Positions 53,321 to 63,890 of a DNA stretch of 64,000 bases are shown here, piece after piece. The notes below the pieces were generated by a model that saw only the letters and a program-made list of their open reading frames with translations, was not told the DNA's origin and searched no databases. The DNA comes from Fragum whitleyi (lineage: Eukaryota; Mollusca; Bivalvia; Cardiida; Cardiidae), in contig OX411543.1 of the NCBI GenBank assembly GCA_948146395.1, positions 58,829,689 through 58,893,688 of the forward strand. Direction: 5' to 3'. How positions within the stretch are numbered: the first letter of the stretch is position 1; each line of letters begins with the position of its first letter. The translations under genes and the position numbers were made by a program.

Positions 53321-53418
53321 ATATTTTTACAATAGCTTTCAACGGCACAGCCGCCTTCGTCAGGTGAATCTTCGCCTGATAAAGGCGGCTGTGCCGCAGA
53401 TTGATAGTGTAAAAATAA
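53321..53418. repeat. GC-rich nested hairpin in AT-rich DNA
   Basis: CGGCACAGCCGCCTT (53343-53357) pairs perfectly with 53382-53396. TCAGG (53360) pairs with CCTGA (53375), and TATTTTTACA (53322) pairs with TGTAAAAATA (53408). The three stems are nested and colinear, about 98 nt in all. Confidence 0.8.
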
Positions 53419-53835
53419 TATATATCATTAAAAAAAATATGTTTTATGTCATTATGGCTGCTTAAAGACCTTAAATAATGGGACTCTTTAAAAATGCGTA
53501 AAAGCAAACGCGTGAAATGATTTTGTATATATCATTTCACATTATGATATTATATCATTAAATATTCTTACAACACAAGATTTGGTTGCCGTTTTGTAAA
53601 TTGCACACCTTTATTGATTACATCGTTACGGTCCAACGCGAATCGTAATTATGTCACATGTCTTTCCAGGTAAATTTCCTCTGGACAGAGATTGTGATGA
53701 CCGCCAATCTTTGGTAAATCAAACCTTTGATTACTCTACAATCCCCCTTTTTTCCACGTCGTATAACTTACAACAGAGACGTTATAAATGAACATTTATA
53801 CACAGTCTAAATAAATGTTTCACGATCCATTGTTT
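53419..53835. other. Intergenic, no gene seen
   Basis: No recognisable feature. Confidence 0.4.
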
Positions 53836-53839
53836 TTAA

Positions 53840-54806
53840 GGTTCATGTAAAGTGTTTGAGACCCAATATTTAGGGCACTTTATTAGCCAAGAAAAAGCAG
53901 TATGTCCAGGTATATTATATATCAAAATGAAGCTATTCGTGAGCACAAGCAGTTAGGCAACATAAGACCGCCATAGCTATAGCGGTATAGCCAAAACATT
54001 GTGGAAAAGGGTCATTTTGTACAGAACAAGCAACTGCATGGCGACTGCATAAAATTGCCCCAAATTTTAACAAAGTACGGTCTAAGGTACTATCCAGGTA
54101 GTGCTACAACCTTCGATATAAAACTCAGTCTCAAAAGGCTCTTTTGAAACAATCAATTTCCATTTATTTTTTCAACATACATGTCAAACCGGTTAGGTCA
54201 GTTTTCAAAATAGATGTTAGGTATGGTGCAACATCACACCATAATATTGTGAAATATTTTCTGCGATTTATTTCAAATTATAGTTTTTTTTAATTCAATG
54301 ATCTATAATATTACTATATATTTATCATTCTGTGAAATAGAAAATGATATATTGCTAAATAACCTTACAGGTATATAAACAATTAATGTCTATTTATGTT
54401 GTGATAACACACCATACCCTAAAAAGATCTACACGTTTACAAAATTAGAATGACATATATGACATATGTGTTTATAAAATAAGTCAAAATAAATTGCTTG
54501 CATAACTACGTTTTGGGGCTGAGTTTTATACCAATGGTTGTAGCACTACCTGGATGGTACTTTAGGCTAGACTTTGTTAAAATATGAGCCAATTTTATCC
54601 AACTGTCATGCAGTTGCTTGTTCTGTACAAAATGACCCTTTTCCACAATGTTTTGGCTACACCGCTATAGTTATAACAGTCTTGTGTTTTTCAACTGGTT
54701 GTGCTCATAAAGAGCTTCATTTTGATATATAATATTGCTTGACATACTGCTTATTCTTGGCAAATGAATGCCCTTAAAATTGGGTCTCAAACACTTTACA
54801 TGAACC
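53840..54806. mobile_element. TTAA-flanked foldback transposon, 967 bp (copy 2)
   Basis: TTAA at 53836-53839 and 54807-54810 flanks ends identical to those at 45634-46600. Length is the same and sequence closely similar throughout. No coding capacity. Near-identity over the full length implies fairly recent activity of both copies. Confidence 0.88.
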
Positions 54807-55010
54807 TTAATATGGGTAATGATTATAAACCGTCTATCAATTGAAACACTTGTGGCACAATTTTGATCATGAAATAATTGCATGTGGCTCACGAAATGAT
54901 CGTTTTCGAAACGTTCGAGAAATTTTACAATATATTGCACGTGCTTTCGAGCGCAATGTGGAGTAACATTTTTTTTAACAATCGATTTTTTTTACCCTGA
55001 ACGTATAACT

Positions 55011-55133
55011 TCCATGCGTTAAACATGCAACGTTTGGGAAGTATTACCTCGCTTTGCACGTGTACCCACGTGCAGAGAGAGGTAAATATTCTGAACGTTA
55101 GAAATAATGTATTGTATCTTGCATGTAGGGCTG
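55011..55133. mobile_element. Hairpin-family relative (diverged)
   Basis: TCCATGCGTTAAACATGC..TTACCTCGCTTTGCACGTG..CACGTGCAGAGAGAGGTAA..TTGCATGTAGGG keeps the central motif and symmetry. A half-like piece lies at 54935-54975. Confidence 0.55.
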
Positions 55134-55216
55134 CTAAAGCGAAGGTAATTCATGAAATGTCAATGTCATTCCTTCGCCGAAAGGTCGGTTGTACATAGCG
55201 ATGACGACATGGTTAC

Positions 55217-56578
55217 TTAGAGAGCGTTTACACTGTATGTTTAAGCAGATGTGAAAAAGCACATGTGTAAAAGCGTATCTGTCTTTTTGCGTTTACACTG
55301 TATGCTTTTACAGATCTGCTTCAGTTGACCTCGGTCATGACTGTCAGTCATTTTCAAGATCAAATAGAGTATTGTATTACTGTAATGGTGAGGGAATATT
55401 CTATCGCTCACCGAGACCAAATGTATATTTAAATAATTTAATTTTATTTTTGTCCATCAATATTCGTATGTTTGGTTTAGAATTGGTTTCATTGTGCAAT
55501 GAAAGCAATTTTGAGCATGCAGCTATTTTGTAAGCTTCTGCCAAAAGTAGTCCAATTAAAAGTAAATATTATTATTGACTAATATTAATAATATTTGCTT
55601 CATAATATTAAATTTTAGGATATGAAGAGAGATTTTCAAAATTTCATGGAGGTATGAAACAAAAAAATCCTTATCACACTCATACATAAATCCGCTTTGC
55701 GTATTTATATAGAGTGATTATGCTTTTAGTTTCACACCTCTATGAAATCAACAAATAGTCTCTTCATCACTTAAATGATAATAAAGACATTGAAATATAG
55801 CTCAATTAATTTAGTTGAATCCTTTTCTTCTGCTTAAGTTGTATTAAACCTGGAAAATGGTAACAGAATTTTCTGATTCTGTGATAAATCATTTGATCTC
55901 TTTTCTGAACATTTGTTTCACATAATGTTTTATTTATAATTTAATTGTAGACTTAAAAGGACAATAAAAACGAATTACCCTTCACAATTTTATTTTAGGA
56001 TTTCACAGGAAGTAGAATCGAGAGGGAGTTATAAGAACTTGGACCTCAATTGATGTTAATTATGTAAATTGAATATGCATAAACAAACTAATTAAAAGGT
56101 AGAGAATAATTTAATAGCTGATCAGACTAGACAATTAAGTAGAATGACGATTCTAAATTTAGTTGGGCTACCAATATTCCTGACATACAGACTGACTATG
56201 GTCAAAATGTTCTGCAATTTCCTGATAGGTCAGTAAATTGCAATGGATATTTAAACATACTATTTTTCAGTTTTACTATGGTAATAGGTTAATTTTCTCC
56301 CTGGTCATTGAAGGCATTATATTTCACAAAATATGTCTATTTGACAGGCTACTCGAAAGAGCTGACCAGTAATTGTTTATTTTATCAGCTTATCAGCAGG
56401 TCATCAGAGGTATCAATGGTCATTTCGGTATTGAAAAGCAGACGGAAATAGAACATGTTCTATTCCGTATGTTTTGCAGATCTGTTAACAGAACGCTCAT
56501 TATCTGGGGGTTTACACTGCATGTTTTGACATATATGAAAAAGCAGATATGAAAAAACATACAGTCTAAACCCCCTCT
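55217..56578. mobile_element. Probable terminal-inverted-repeat transposon, ~1.36 kb
   Basis: The left edge AGAGCGTTTACACTGTATGTTT faces AAACATACAGTCTAAACCCCCTCT on the right. Subterminal CAGATGTGAAAAAGCA / GAAAAAGCAGATATG and GTTTACACTGTATG / GTTTACACTGCATG words repeat near both ends. The interior is AT-rich with no ORF. A fragment of SINE family A lies inside (about 55997-56062). Target duplication is unclear, so the superfamily is unassigned. Confidence 0.55.
55997..56062 (+). mobile_element. SINE family A, 3' fragment
   Basis: GGATTTCACAGGAAGTAGAATCGAGAGGGAG..TTATAAGAACTTGG..CAATTGATGT matches the body of the 794-1009 SINE. Head and tail are missing. Confidence 0.55.
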
Positions 56579-57492
56579 TAGACTTCAAAAGGATTCCTTA
56601 ATTCTGCAACTGGCATAATATCTTGTACCAAGGGTATTGATTGTTTCTACATTTCGATTCGATAACCTGTCACTTGCAGAGATGCTTGCGAATACATAGG
56701 TTGAGGAAGATGTCTGGATCAACCTATATCTTGTCGGTACCCATTGAATCAGTTTCGTTCATTGAAATCTAAGTTTAAATCATATTTTCTTTGTAGCTCT
56801 TTAATATTTTTGGATGCGACAAAAGCGTCGTATCTACAGCTTGTATCAGATACGACACTTAAGTCGGATATCAGAACGAGCGTGACGTGGAATAGATACA
56901 ATACAACAACCCGATTCTTTTAGCGACCCATCGTTGTGACATCGATTAAGTTGTGCCAGTTTAACGCGTAATCGCGACATATGTGATGGTCAATTATGGT
57001 CAATTTCCTCCGGACAGAGGAAGTCAGGACAATGTAGCCTTGTACAATCCGCGGTCGGGTGTCCTTTCCTCGGGCAATCACATCCAATGTGATACAATTT
57101 CCCGCGTTTTATACATTTTGGTTGATTAGAGACTAAATCATTTAAAAAATATGTTTTGTGGTCTCTCTATAAGCTGAGGTGAATTCTCTAAATTACCAGG
57201 TTAACCCAAAAAGGAAAAATGGTTATTTATTTAATGACCATTTTGTTATCAGAAGTTTAGGTGATGTTTCCTGTAGTAGGCTACCACGTAATTTCGTACT
57301 ATTCTGTGTATAGCTTTCTTCGCACATCGAAGTCGATGCTGCCTTCTAGATGGGTTAGCTCAGCACAAGGTCTCTGAATAGGACTACTCATTGATTCCTT
57401 CGAAATCATATTAAAGTTAAGATATCATAGTTTAAGAGAGAGAGTTGAAAGAAGGACTAATGAATTGAGAGAAAGATAAGTGATAGAGGGTC

Positions 57493-57495
<3 letters not shown>
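56579..57495. other. Intergenic, no gene seen
   Basis: No recognisable feature. Confidence 0.45.

Positions 57496-57588
<93 letters not shown>
57496..57588. repeat. (AG)n microsatellite
   Basis: About 46 near-perfect AG units; the (SL)n minus-strand frame is an artefact. Confidence 0.95.
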
Positions 57589-57590
<2 letters not shown>

Positions 57591-57858
57591 CATAGGCGTA
57601 ACTAAGATTTTGATATCTATACGCACGCAGAAGGCGACCAACATGGAATTTAGAAAAAGGCGATATATGGACTGTGACAAAAGAAGAATATCTAGCCTTT
57701 TCTATGATTTGAGAGTGGGTGAATAATCAAAACATCGAAACTAAAACTTAAATATGCTGTAGATTCGATGTAATGATCATTCACCAACAACATTTTTCGA
57801 AAGATTTATTTCTATTACGTAGATCTACTTGCAAAATGTGCGTAATGGGAGTAACGTC
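57591..57858. mobile_element. GGCGTAACTA-ended MITE (copy 2), between two AG tracts
   Basis: CATAGGCGTAACTAAGATTTTGA on the left and GCGTAATGGGAGTAACG on the right. The central palindrome surrounds AATCAAAACATCGAAACTA..TGCTGTAGATTCGATG. AG repeats begin directly on both sides, so it probably landed in a single AG-rich tract. Confidence 0.7.
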
Positions 57859-57895
57859 CCAGGAGAGAGAGGGGGGATAGAGAGAAAGGGGGAAA

Positions 57896-57923
57896 GAAAG
57901 AGAGAGAGAGAGAGAGAAAGAGA

Positions 57924-58004
<81 letters not shown>

Positions 58005-58009
58005 GGGGG
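57896..58009. repeat. (AG)n microsatellite, second tract
   Basis: Imperfect AG repeats with GGGAGA interruptions. Long ER-rich and LS-rich frames are artefacts. Confidence 0.95.
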
Positions 58010-58239
58010 AGAGGGGTGGTCAGGCTTCATGTTTGTTAAAAAATTTCTAGATTTTGATCTAGATCTACTAAGCAAAACTCGATTTGATCGGTAAATACTA
58101 ATACAGTCCTCCTTTTCATACACAGTTTTACATATACATAGCTCTGTAAAATTGTTCGTTCAGTGAATCGGGGATTTTGAAACGTTTGAAAAGGGAAGAA
58201 AGATGAAGTTCATATTTATACGAGTCAGGTTTCACTTAA

Positions 58240-58462
58240 CCCTTTCCTGTTTAATCCCTGCCTTTTACGTGCCTGTCATTTTATAATTGAGAAAACATTG
58301 TGAAAAAAGAAGAAATTGCTTCTGACAAGCAATATCTTCTTTTTCCACACTATTTTCTACCCTACTGAATTGTTATTTTTCAAATTAAATCCACTTTAAT
58401 TTTTTGTCTGCAAAACCTTTGAATTTGGACAGGTCCAAAATTTTGTAAAACAGGAAAGGGTT
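58240..58462. mobile_element. TTAA-flanked CCCTTTCCTG MITE (copy 1)
   Basis: TTAA (58236-58239) then CCCTTTCCTGTTTAA; the right side is AAAACAGGAAAGGG then TTTTAA. Inside, AGAAGAAATTGCTTCTGACAAGCAATATCTTCTTTTT is a hairpin. CCC.. termini with TTAA duplication fit the piggyBac type. The inverted relative at 61042-61251 lies in the mex-3 intron. Confidence 0.75.
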
Positions 58463-58466
58463 TTAA

Positions 58467-59045
58467 GGTTGAGATCTCTGGGTCGAGAAACTTATACACG
58501 TGGAAAAAGAATGTAACATAAAATACACTTTATTTTGGACGCAGAATCGTCAAGTCATCGCCAATTTTAAGAATTAGTTGTAGGTTTAATATAATCTTAT
58601 GAATATACAGCTCTAATTCTATAATTTACACTATTAAATATATCTGATTGAACGCAAATATAAGTTTCTTTGTTGTTAAGATTTATTCAAAAAGCAGACG
58701 GAAATAAGGGATTACTATATTCCCACGTGTCCGTCTCGCGGTTTTTTCTTCACCCCAAGTTTGAATGAATGCTTGTTCATCCGTGGGATAACGGGGTAAC
58801 AAAGAACGATTTGAAAATGTTACTATATTAAGACCCACGTGGCAAGGGAAACCCCAATATCAAATTAAACGTTATAGCGTTATCTAAAATGATTTGAAAG
58901 TTTACTAATAATTTGTGAGTTCCTACATCTCAGTTGAGTCGGAAGACAATCTCCAATTAAGTTGTTAATTGGTTATCCATTAATTACAGGTAATTACGTA
59001 TGTGAGAATTACTAATGTTATTGTCCATACTCTACGACAGGTCAA
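58467..59045. other. mex-3 upstream region
   Basis: About 580 bp between the last transposon copy and the proximal promoter, with no repeat structure recognised. It may hold distal control elements, but nothing specific is readable. Confidence 0.4.
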
Positions 59046-59185
59046 CTCCGCCCATCTTGAATAACTGAGCCAATCAGCGCACAGTATTGGCGAAATATTT
59101 ACTACTTGATGGATATTGGGAAATGACGTCACGGATCCATCACACACGCTTTTTATATGCTCCCCTTCCCCAGCAAAGTCAGTTG
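59046..59185 (+). promoter_or_regulatory. mex-3 core and proximal promoter
   Basis: In order: CCGCCC GC box (59048-59053), CCAATCA (59070-59076), inverted CCAAT as ATTGG (59086-59090), a perfect palindromic CRE TGACGTCA (59124-59131), and TTTATAT (59152-59158) as TATA box. TCAGTTG (59179-59185) matches the metazoan initiator. The initiator A (59181) is 29 bp downstream of the TATA start, the canonical distance, so transcription probably begins near 59181 with a ~119 nt 5' UTR. The CRE suggests control by CREB/ATF-type bZIP factors; this is inference. Confidence 0.7.
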
Positions 59186-59191
59186 TTACAC

Positions 59192-59209
59192 ATGCTTCTA
59201 AGACGATAG
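59192..59209 (+). promoter_or_regulatory. uORF 1 in predicted mex-3 5' UTR
   Basis: ATG CTT CTA AGA CGA TAG, five codons, about 11 nt from the predicted start of transcription. Being so near the cap it may be skipped by many ribosomes. Confidence 0.5.
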
Positions 59210-59288
59210 AACTAGTTGTTGTACGGATACATAAGTGATCTGTGAAGGATATATATTAAGTTTATTTTTTATACTTCTATAAGGATAT

Positions 59289-59327
59289 ATGCAATTAACA
59301 TGCCCGCTAGTGTTTACACCGAAATGA
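59289..59327 (+). promoter_or_regulatory. uORF 2 overlapping the mex-3 start codon
   Basis: An ATG 11 nt before the main start is in a different frame and ends at TGA 59325-59327, inside the coding region. It has T at -3 (weak), while the main ATG has A at -3 (stronger), which favours leaky scanning to the main start. Confidence 0.6.
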
Positions 59328-59549
59328 ACCCGAATTCGCAGTCAATGGAAGATCATCGTGCGCTGCAGCTTGCCTTTGAACTGTCACTCTTGGGTTTCAA
59401 TGGAGACGACGAAAATGGAACTACAAACAATGGCAACCTTTCTCCACAAAGTTTCGCAGAGGAACAGGCAAAGAGGCGCAGTGCTAACATGACCGAATGT
59501 GTGCCAGTACCAAGCTCAGAACATGTGGCGGAAATAGTCGGTAGACAAG
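59300..59549 (+). CDS. mex3: mex-3 family KH/RING RNA-binding protein, coding exon 1
   Basis: Codes for residues 1-83 and the first base of codon 84. The N-terminus is disordered ([13 protein letters not shown] is a short conserved hydrophobic stretch) and is followed by the start of KH domain 1 ([18 protein letters not shown]). The exon stops at CAAG|GTACGG, a good donor. The open frame continues 40 codons into the intron, but those residues are unlike MEX-3 and are not conserved-looking. Joining to 62279 restores GRQGCKIKALRAKTNTYIK, the expected KH1 core. The ATG at 59300 has A at -3, is the first in-frame ATG, and sits ~119 nt from the predicted transcription start. MEX-3 proteins bind mRNA to repress or localise translation (cell fate in C. 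elegans), and vertebrate relatives are RING ubiquitin ligases. Confidence 0.93.
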
Positions 59550-60337
59550 GTACGGTTACATGTGCTTTATTTTTTTCCGCTAAACCGCACGAGGTGCTGT
59601 TATTTTCATTGTGTACATTTCGCATGGCACGAGGGGCTTGGCGCGAATTAAGGAGGGGATTAACGTTTTGACTTTTGCGTGTGAAAGAACCGTTTTAAAG
59701 TTCAAATTGAATAGGTTGTTGGTCGGGTTTCACAGTTAAACGGTTGTATTTTTGCAGTAAGACAAAGTAACTGTTGTTTGGTAATTATATTAGCTGTAAA
59801 TGACCCTACTCAAGTAACTGCATCGTTAACCCTTGATAGCAGTTTTTCATCGCTGAAAAATTGTTATGCTGGGAGACAATTTTATGTAAAAATAACGACC
59901 AAGGCTTATTCAGAGCTTGAGATTTCGAGGAAAAAGTGAATCCAAGTTATAGATCAAACACTGATATTCCTTCAAATTAATTTCCTTATAAACAAACATT
60001 GTGGAAAGCAGAGATTTTTAAAACACTATCTGGTATCACCTCATCAACATTAGATCCTGATTTTAAGAACTAGATCTAGGCCTCATTAAAATATGATAAG
60101 AGAAGAATGAAATTTTGTAATTCAGATTTAAAAAGATTTTAAATTTCAGTCTAGCGTTCAGGATGAATTCTATGGAATTTAAATACTGTAAATTTATCTA
60201 CCTAGATCTACTTGAAAATTATCAAAGTATGGGTGAAAAAAATGTACTGTTCATTTCAGCTGTAGTTATAAGGTTTTTGGACCCATATCATTCATTAGAA
60301 AATCAAACATTGTAACTACAACTTTATTCAAGTCATT

Positions 60338-60612
60338 ATAGGCATATCTAGGACTTGCATGAAATTTACATGCACTCAGAAGGCAAGAACCAAAGAATAT
60401 ATAGGATAAAGGCATAATGTGGACTGACAAAAGATGAATGCCCTCTGTCCACTTGGCTTTTATGATTTGAGCGTTGGCGAATAATCAAAACATTGTAACT
60501 GCAGCTTAAATAAGCTGTAGTTTCAATGTTCTGATCATTCATCAACAGTTTTTTTCAACAGATGAATATTTCTTTTATGCACATGGGGAAACTGCATAAT
60601 GGGGGTTACGCC
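60338..60612. mobile_element. GGCGTAACTA-ended MITE (copy 3), in mex-3 intron
   Basis: ATAGGCATATCTAGGACTTGC on the left and TAATGGGGGTTACGCC on the right. Central palindrome: AATCAAAACATTGTAACTGC, AGCTTAAATAAGCTGTAGTT, TCAATGTTCTGATCATTC. Confidence 0.7.
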
Positions 60613-60899
60613 TTTTCAAGTTGTAGTTACAGGGTTATGATCATCAACCGGTGTTGTCTGCTTTCCAAGTCAGAGGTCTACCATACAGTTATGAAAGGTT
60701 AAGACCATTTTCAGTGTTCCCACTGCTGCTTCAATCTGGGGGAGAAGTTGGTATTTTACAGCATGCATATACCCCCTCTCTATGAGACAAAGAAGGTTAC
60801 TCTCAAAGATTGGGTGTACAAGCTTCAATTAGGGGGTAAATCACCCCATTTGAGGGTTTTTGGGAACACTGATTTTACAATCTTTGCTTTTCAATGGAA

Positions 60900-60956
60900 T
60901 GTTCTGTTAGGGTATTCATAAATCACAATTCCACTAAGTACCCACAACATAGAATT
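60900..60956. repeat. Decayed copy of the 3' UTR hairpin element
   Basis: GGGTATTCAT...CTAAGTACCC forms an imperfect stem. AAGTACCCACAACATAGAAT is nearly identical to the right arm of the 3' UTR hairpin at 63891-63961. Confidence 0.6.
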
Positions 60957-61041
60957 TGTGTTAGAATTACTCTCATATCCAGTATTAATACTAATGTACT
61001 GTGACTCTTAGGTATCTTACTGTCTGACTTTTCCCCTTTAA

Positions 61042-61251
61042 CTCTTTCCTGTTTTACAAAATTTTGGACCTGTCAAAATTCAAAGGTTTTGCAGACGTAA
61101 ATTAAAAGTGGGTTTAATTTGAAAAATAACCATTCAGTAGGGTAGAAAATAGTGTGAAAAAAGAAGAAATTGCTTGTCAGAAGCAATTTCTTCTTTTTTC
61201 TCATTCATAAAATCACAAGCTCGTAAAAAGCAGGTATTACACAGCAAAGGG
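61042..61251. mobile_element. TTAA-flanked CCCTTTCCTG MITE (copy 2), in mex-3 intron
   Basis: Exact TTAA at 61038-61041 and 61252-61255. The sequence is the reverse complement of the 58240-58462 copy, including the AGAAGAAATTGCTT / AAGCAATTTCTTCT hairpin at about 61160-61195. Confidence 0.8.
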
Positions 61252-62278
61252 TTAATTCTAGGTGAATTTCCTCTAAACATTCATAAAAATTGTTTAGAAG
61301 AAATTTGTCTCATATGTAAGAAGTGTTAAAAAGTTTCTAAACTTTGGACATTTGTAGTGGGTTTTCTTAATAAAAAATGTAGGGGTGCTACTTTTTAGGG
61401 AGGATGCTATAATTAGAGGAAATATGGTACCTCAATTTTATTATTAAATCAAGATAAAAATGATGAATGTTGGATACATTTGTTCCTCGAGGATTTTAAA
61501 GGATAGGGCAAGAGTTTTGAAGTGTTTTTATGGTTGGAAAATATCCATTTCAGAAATTTTGCTGTTTACTTTAAAACAAACAAGAAACTGTTGGTTACCC
61601 TCCAAATAACCTGTGGCTGGCAAGAATGTTGAACTGGCTGCCAGCCAACACACCTCTCCTTATCAATTTTAACCGTCAGCACAGAGTACCACAGCTTGAT
61701 CTGAACTACCTTTTCATTGCTTCTTTATTAAAGAAAAGTGATTTTTTCATGGGTAGAGGTCTCAAATTTCGTAAATTGTTTGAAAACCTTTACTCCCCCT
61801 TTTTTAGATACTTTAAATAGTGACAGCTGTTTTATATTCTCAATAAAAATTAACAAAATTCTAGGCCAGACTTACTCTCTAAATGCTTTGGTAGATTTTT
61901 CAAAAATTTACTTTAGACATCATTTGGAACCCAGTGTTACAGTTCTTTGTATTAAGCTCTAGGCCTTGTGCCCGATATGCAATTTGAAAAGATTTTTCAT
62001 TTAACAATATCATTTTGAAGAAATCTGTTGAACTCAGCTTGCACTGTTTCTTTATTGTCCATGATTTTTTTTCCCCACAAAGACAGCACTAAAAATTGTC
62101 GTATCAGGCCTTCACGCAACATCTTGGGAAATGAGATCAGTCTGAATATTTGTTGTCTTTGGTAATTTGTTTACAAAATTTTCTTTTTTGCCTTTCAATA
62201 CTGAACTTTCTTGCAGACAAGAACTTTTTGTCTATTTTCTGGGAATTTCAAACCAATTTTTACCTTTTAATATTGCAG

Positions 62279-63669
62279 GATGCAAGATCAAAGCACTACG
62301 AGCCAAAACCAACACATACATCAAGACACCAGTTCGTGGAGAAGAACCAGTTTTCGTTGTAACCGGCCGAAAAGATGATGTGTGTGCTGCCAAAAGGGAG
62401 ATATTGTCTGCCGCTGAACACTTCAGTCAAATCCGAGCGTCCCGCAGAAACTCCAGCGTCTCAAGTATAACAGGAACAGGGTCCCTCACAGGTCCACCCA
62501 GCCCTAGTGCCCCTGGTCAAGTGACAATACAGGTTAGAGTACCTTACAGAGTCGTTGGTTTAGTGGTGGGACCAAAAGGGGCTACAATTAAGAGAATTCA
62601 ACAGCAGACCCACACTTACATTGTTACACCAAGCAGAGATAAAGAACCGGTGTTTGAGGTCACAGGTCTTCCAGAAAATGTTGAGAAAGCCAGACAGGAG
62701 ATTGAAAGTCACATCGCTCTTCGCACAGGCGGTGTGTTGGATAACCAGACAGATGATGATTTTCACAGCAATGGTATAGATTCAGGATTTCATGAACTAA
62801 ACGGCTCCAATGACTTTATTAATTCGCTCTTCAACAAATCACAAGGAACTCCCTCCGCATTTACAGCGTATAATAATGCCATTAATGGCAGTGGACTTGT
62901 ACAGCGCAGACAGGATACTGTCTTTAACTTCCCACCGATAAACGGAACAACAAAAATCACAGATTTTGGACATTTTGGAAATAGTTTCCATGGTTTCCCA
63001 ACGATGTACGATAATTTGAACGATGAAGGTATCGGATCACCATCTTTTGACACAACAGGTATCACATCGAGCTTGTGGTCAGATGTGAACGACAACAGAA
63101 GTTCAAACCTAGTCTCCCTCTTCAATACCAGCTCCAGCGTCACAAATATGAACGGCAACACAAGCTCTCTTGGAATTACAGCCACCTCGAGAATATCACC
63201 AACATCGAGCGAAATGTCCACTGGATCCAGCACAACCGGAACAAACTCCGCTTCCCACTCGCCTCCGTCTGAACATACAGCAGTCCGAAGAATCCGCAGT
63301 GATCCACTTGCAAGCGCATTTACACCATTTGTCACAACAATTTCTAATGAAATCTTTGCAAACAGTTCTTGTGTTGCGTCTTCTAATAACATAATGGACA
63401 GAAATTCGAATGGATTATGTGTAAATACCTCAAGTTCGGACATGAACACATTGTCAGTCCCTGCAGATTCAATGACCGGACTTTCTTCGCGTAGACACTG
63501 TATAATGTGCTCTGAAAGTGAAGTGGTTGCAGCCCTGGTACCTTGTGGACATAACTTCTTCTGTATGGAGTGTGCGATGTTGATAGTTGAGAAACCATCA
63601 GCATCGGCGGACAGAGTGTGTCCAGTATGTAAGTCGGAGCCATCGCAGGCTATCCGAATTATTTCCTGA
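62279..63669 (+). CDS. mex3: mex-3 family KH/RING RNA-binding protein, coding exon 2
   Basis: Completes a 546-residue protein (250 + 1391 nt = 547 codons with TGA at 63667). KH1 spans residues ~65-131, with GRQG (81-84) as its RNA-binding loop. KH2 spans ~165-231 with GPKG (181-184). Residues ~232-485 are S/T/N-rich and look disordered; RRIRSDP (420-426) fits an RxxS-x-P 14-3-3-type site at Ser424. The RING finger is C491-x2-C494, C506-x-H508, C512-x2-C515, C531-x2-C534 (C3HC4). The tail QAIRIIS matches the invariant MEX3 ending. The spacer between the last two zinc pairs is slightly long (PSASAD). Function by family: sequence-specific mRNA binding plus probable E3 ubiquitin ligase activity, in cytoplasm and granules. 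Upstream ATG-started reading from 62167 is intron translation; the AG acceptor at 62277-62278 sets the true exon start. Confidence 0.96.
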
Positions 63670-63890
63670 AGTGGTATGAACTTACATTTAAGCCAGCAAA
63701 TTACAGGTTTAAAGTGAAGAGTGGCCAAAACGGCAAAAGACAAAAAGCCCGAGCTGCCTGGGAAGATAGAAGAATTCCAGATATAAAAGATAAATAGAGT
63801 AACATATATAATGTAATTATAGATTAATAATTTTTGATTGGAGGGGAATTTTGGATTTAAGATTCAAATATTTTAATATTAGTTGCATAG

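Larger units (their letters stand above)
59550..62278 (+). other. mex-3 intron, 2729 bp, phase 1
   Basis: It starts GTACGG and ends CTTTTAATATTGCAG. It splits the GxxG loop of KH1, between GRQ and G. It holds three transposon-derived insertions (60338-60612, about 60900-60956, 61042-61251). Frames at 61626 and 61738 are not genes. Confidence 0.88.

Noticed and set aside
57432..58123. Frames with (SL)n and (ER)n repeats.
   Set aside because: Translation of AG microsatellites.
62167..62278. ATG at 62167 as an alternative mex-3 start.
   Set aside because: The residues read through the polypyrimidine tract and acceptor site; joining exon 1 at 62279 gives the conserved KH1 instead.
62790..63743. 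317-residue minus-strand open frame opposite mex-3 exon 2.
   Set aside because: Antisense shadow of a strongly supported coding exon; no recognisable domain.
63794..63808. A match to the C. elegans MEX-3 recognition element in the 3' UTR (ATAG..TATA), suggesting autoregulation.
   Set aside because: The motif is so loose that about one match is expected by chance in an AT-rich UTR of this length.
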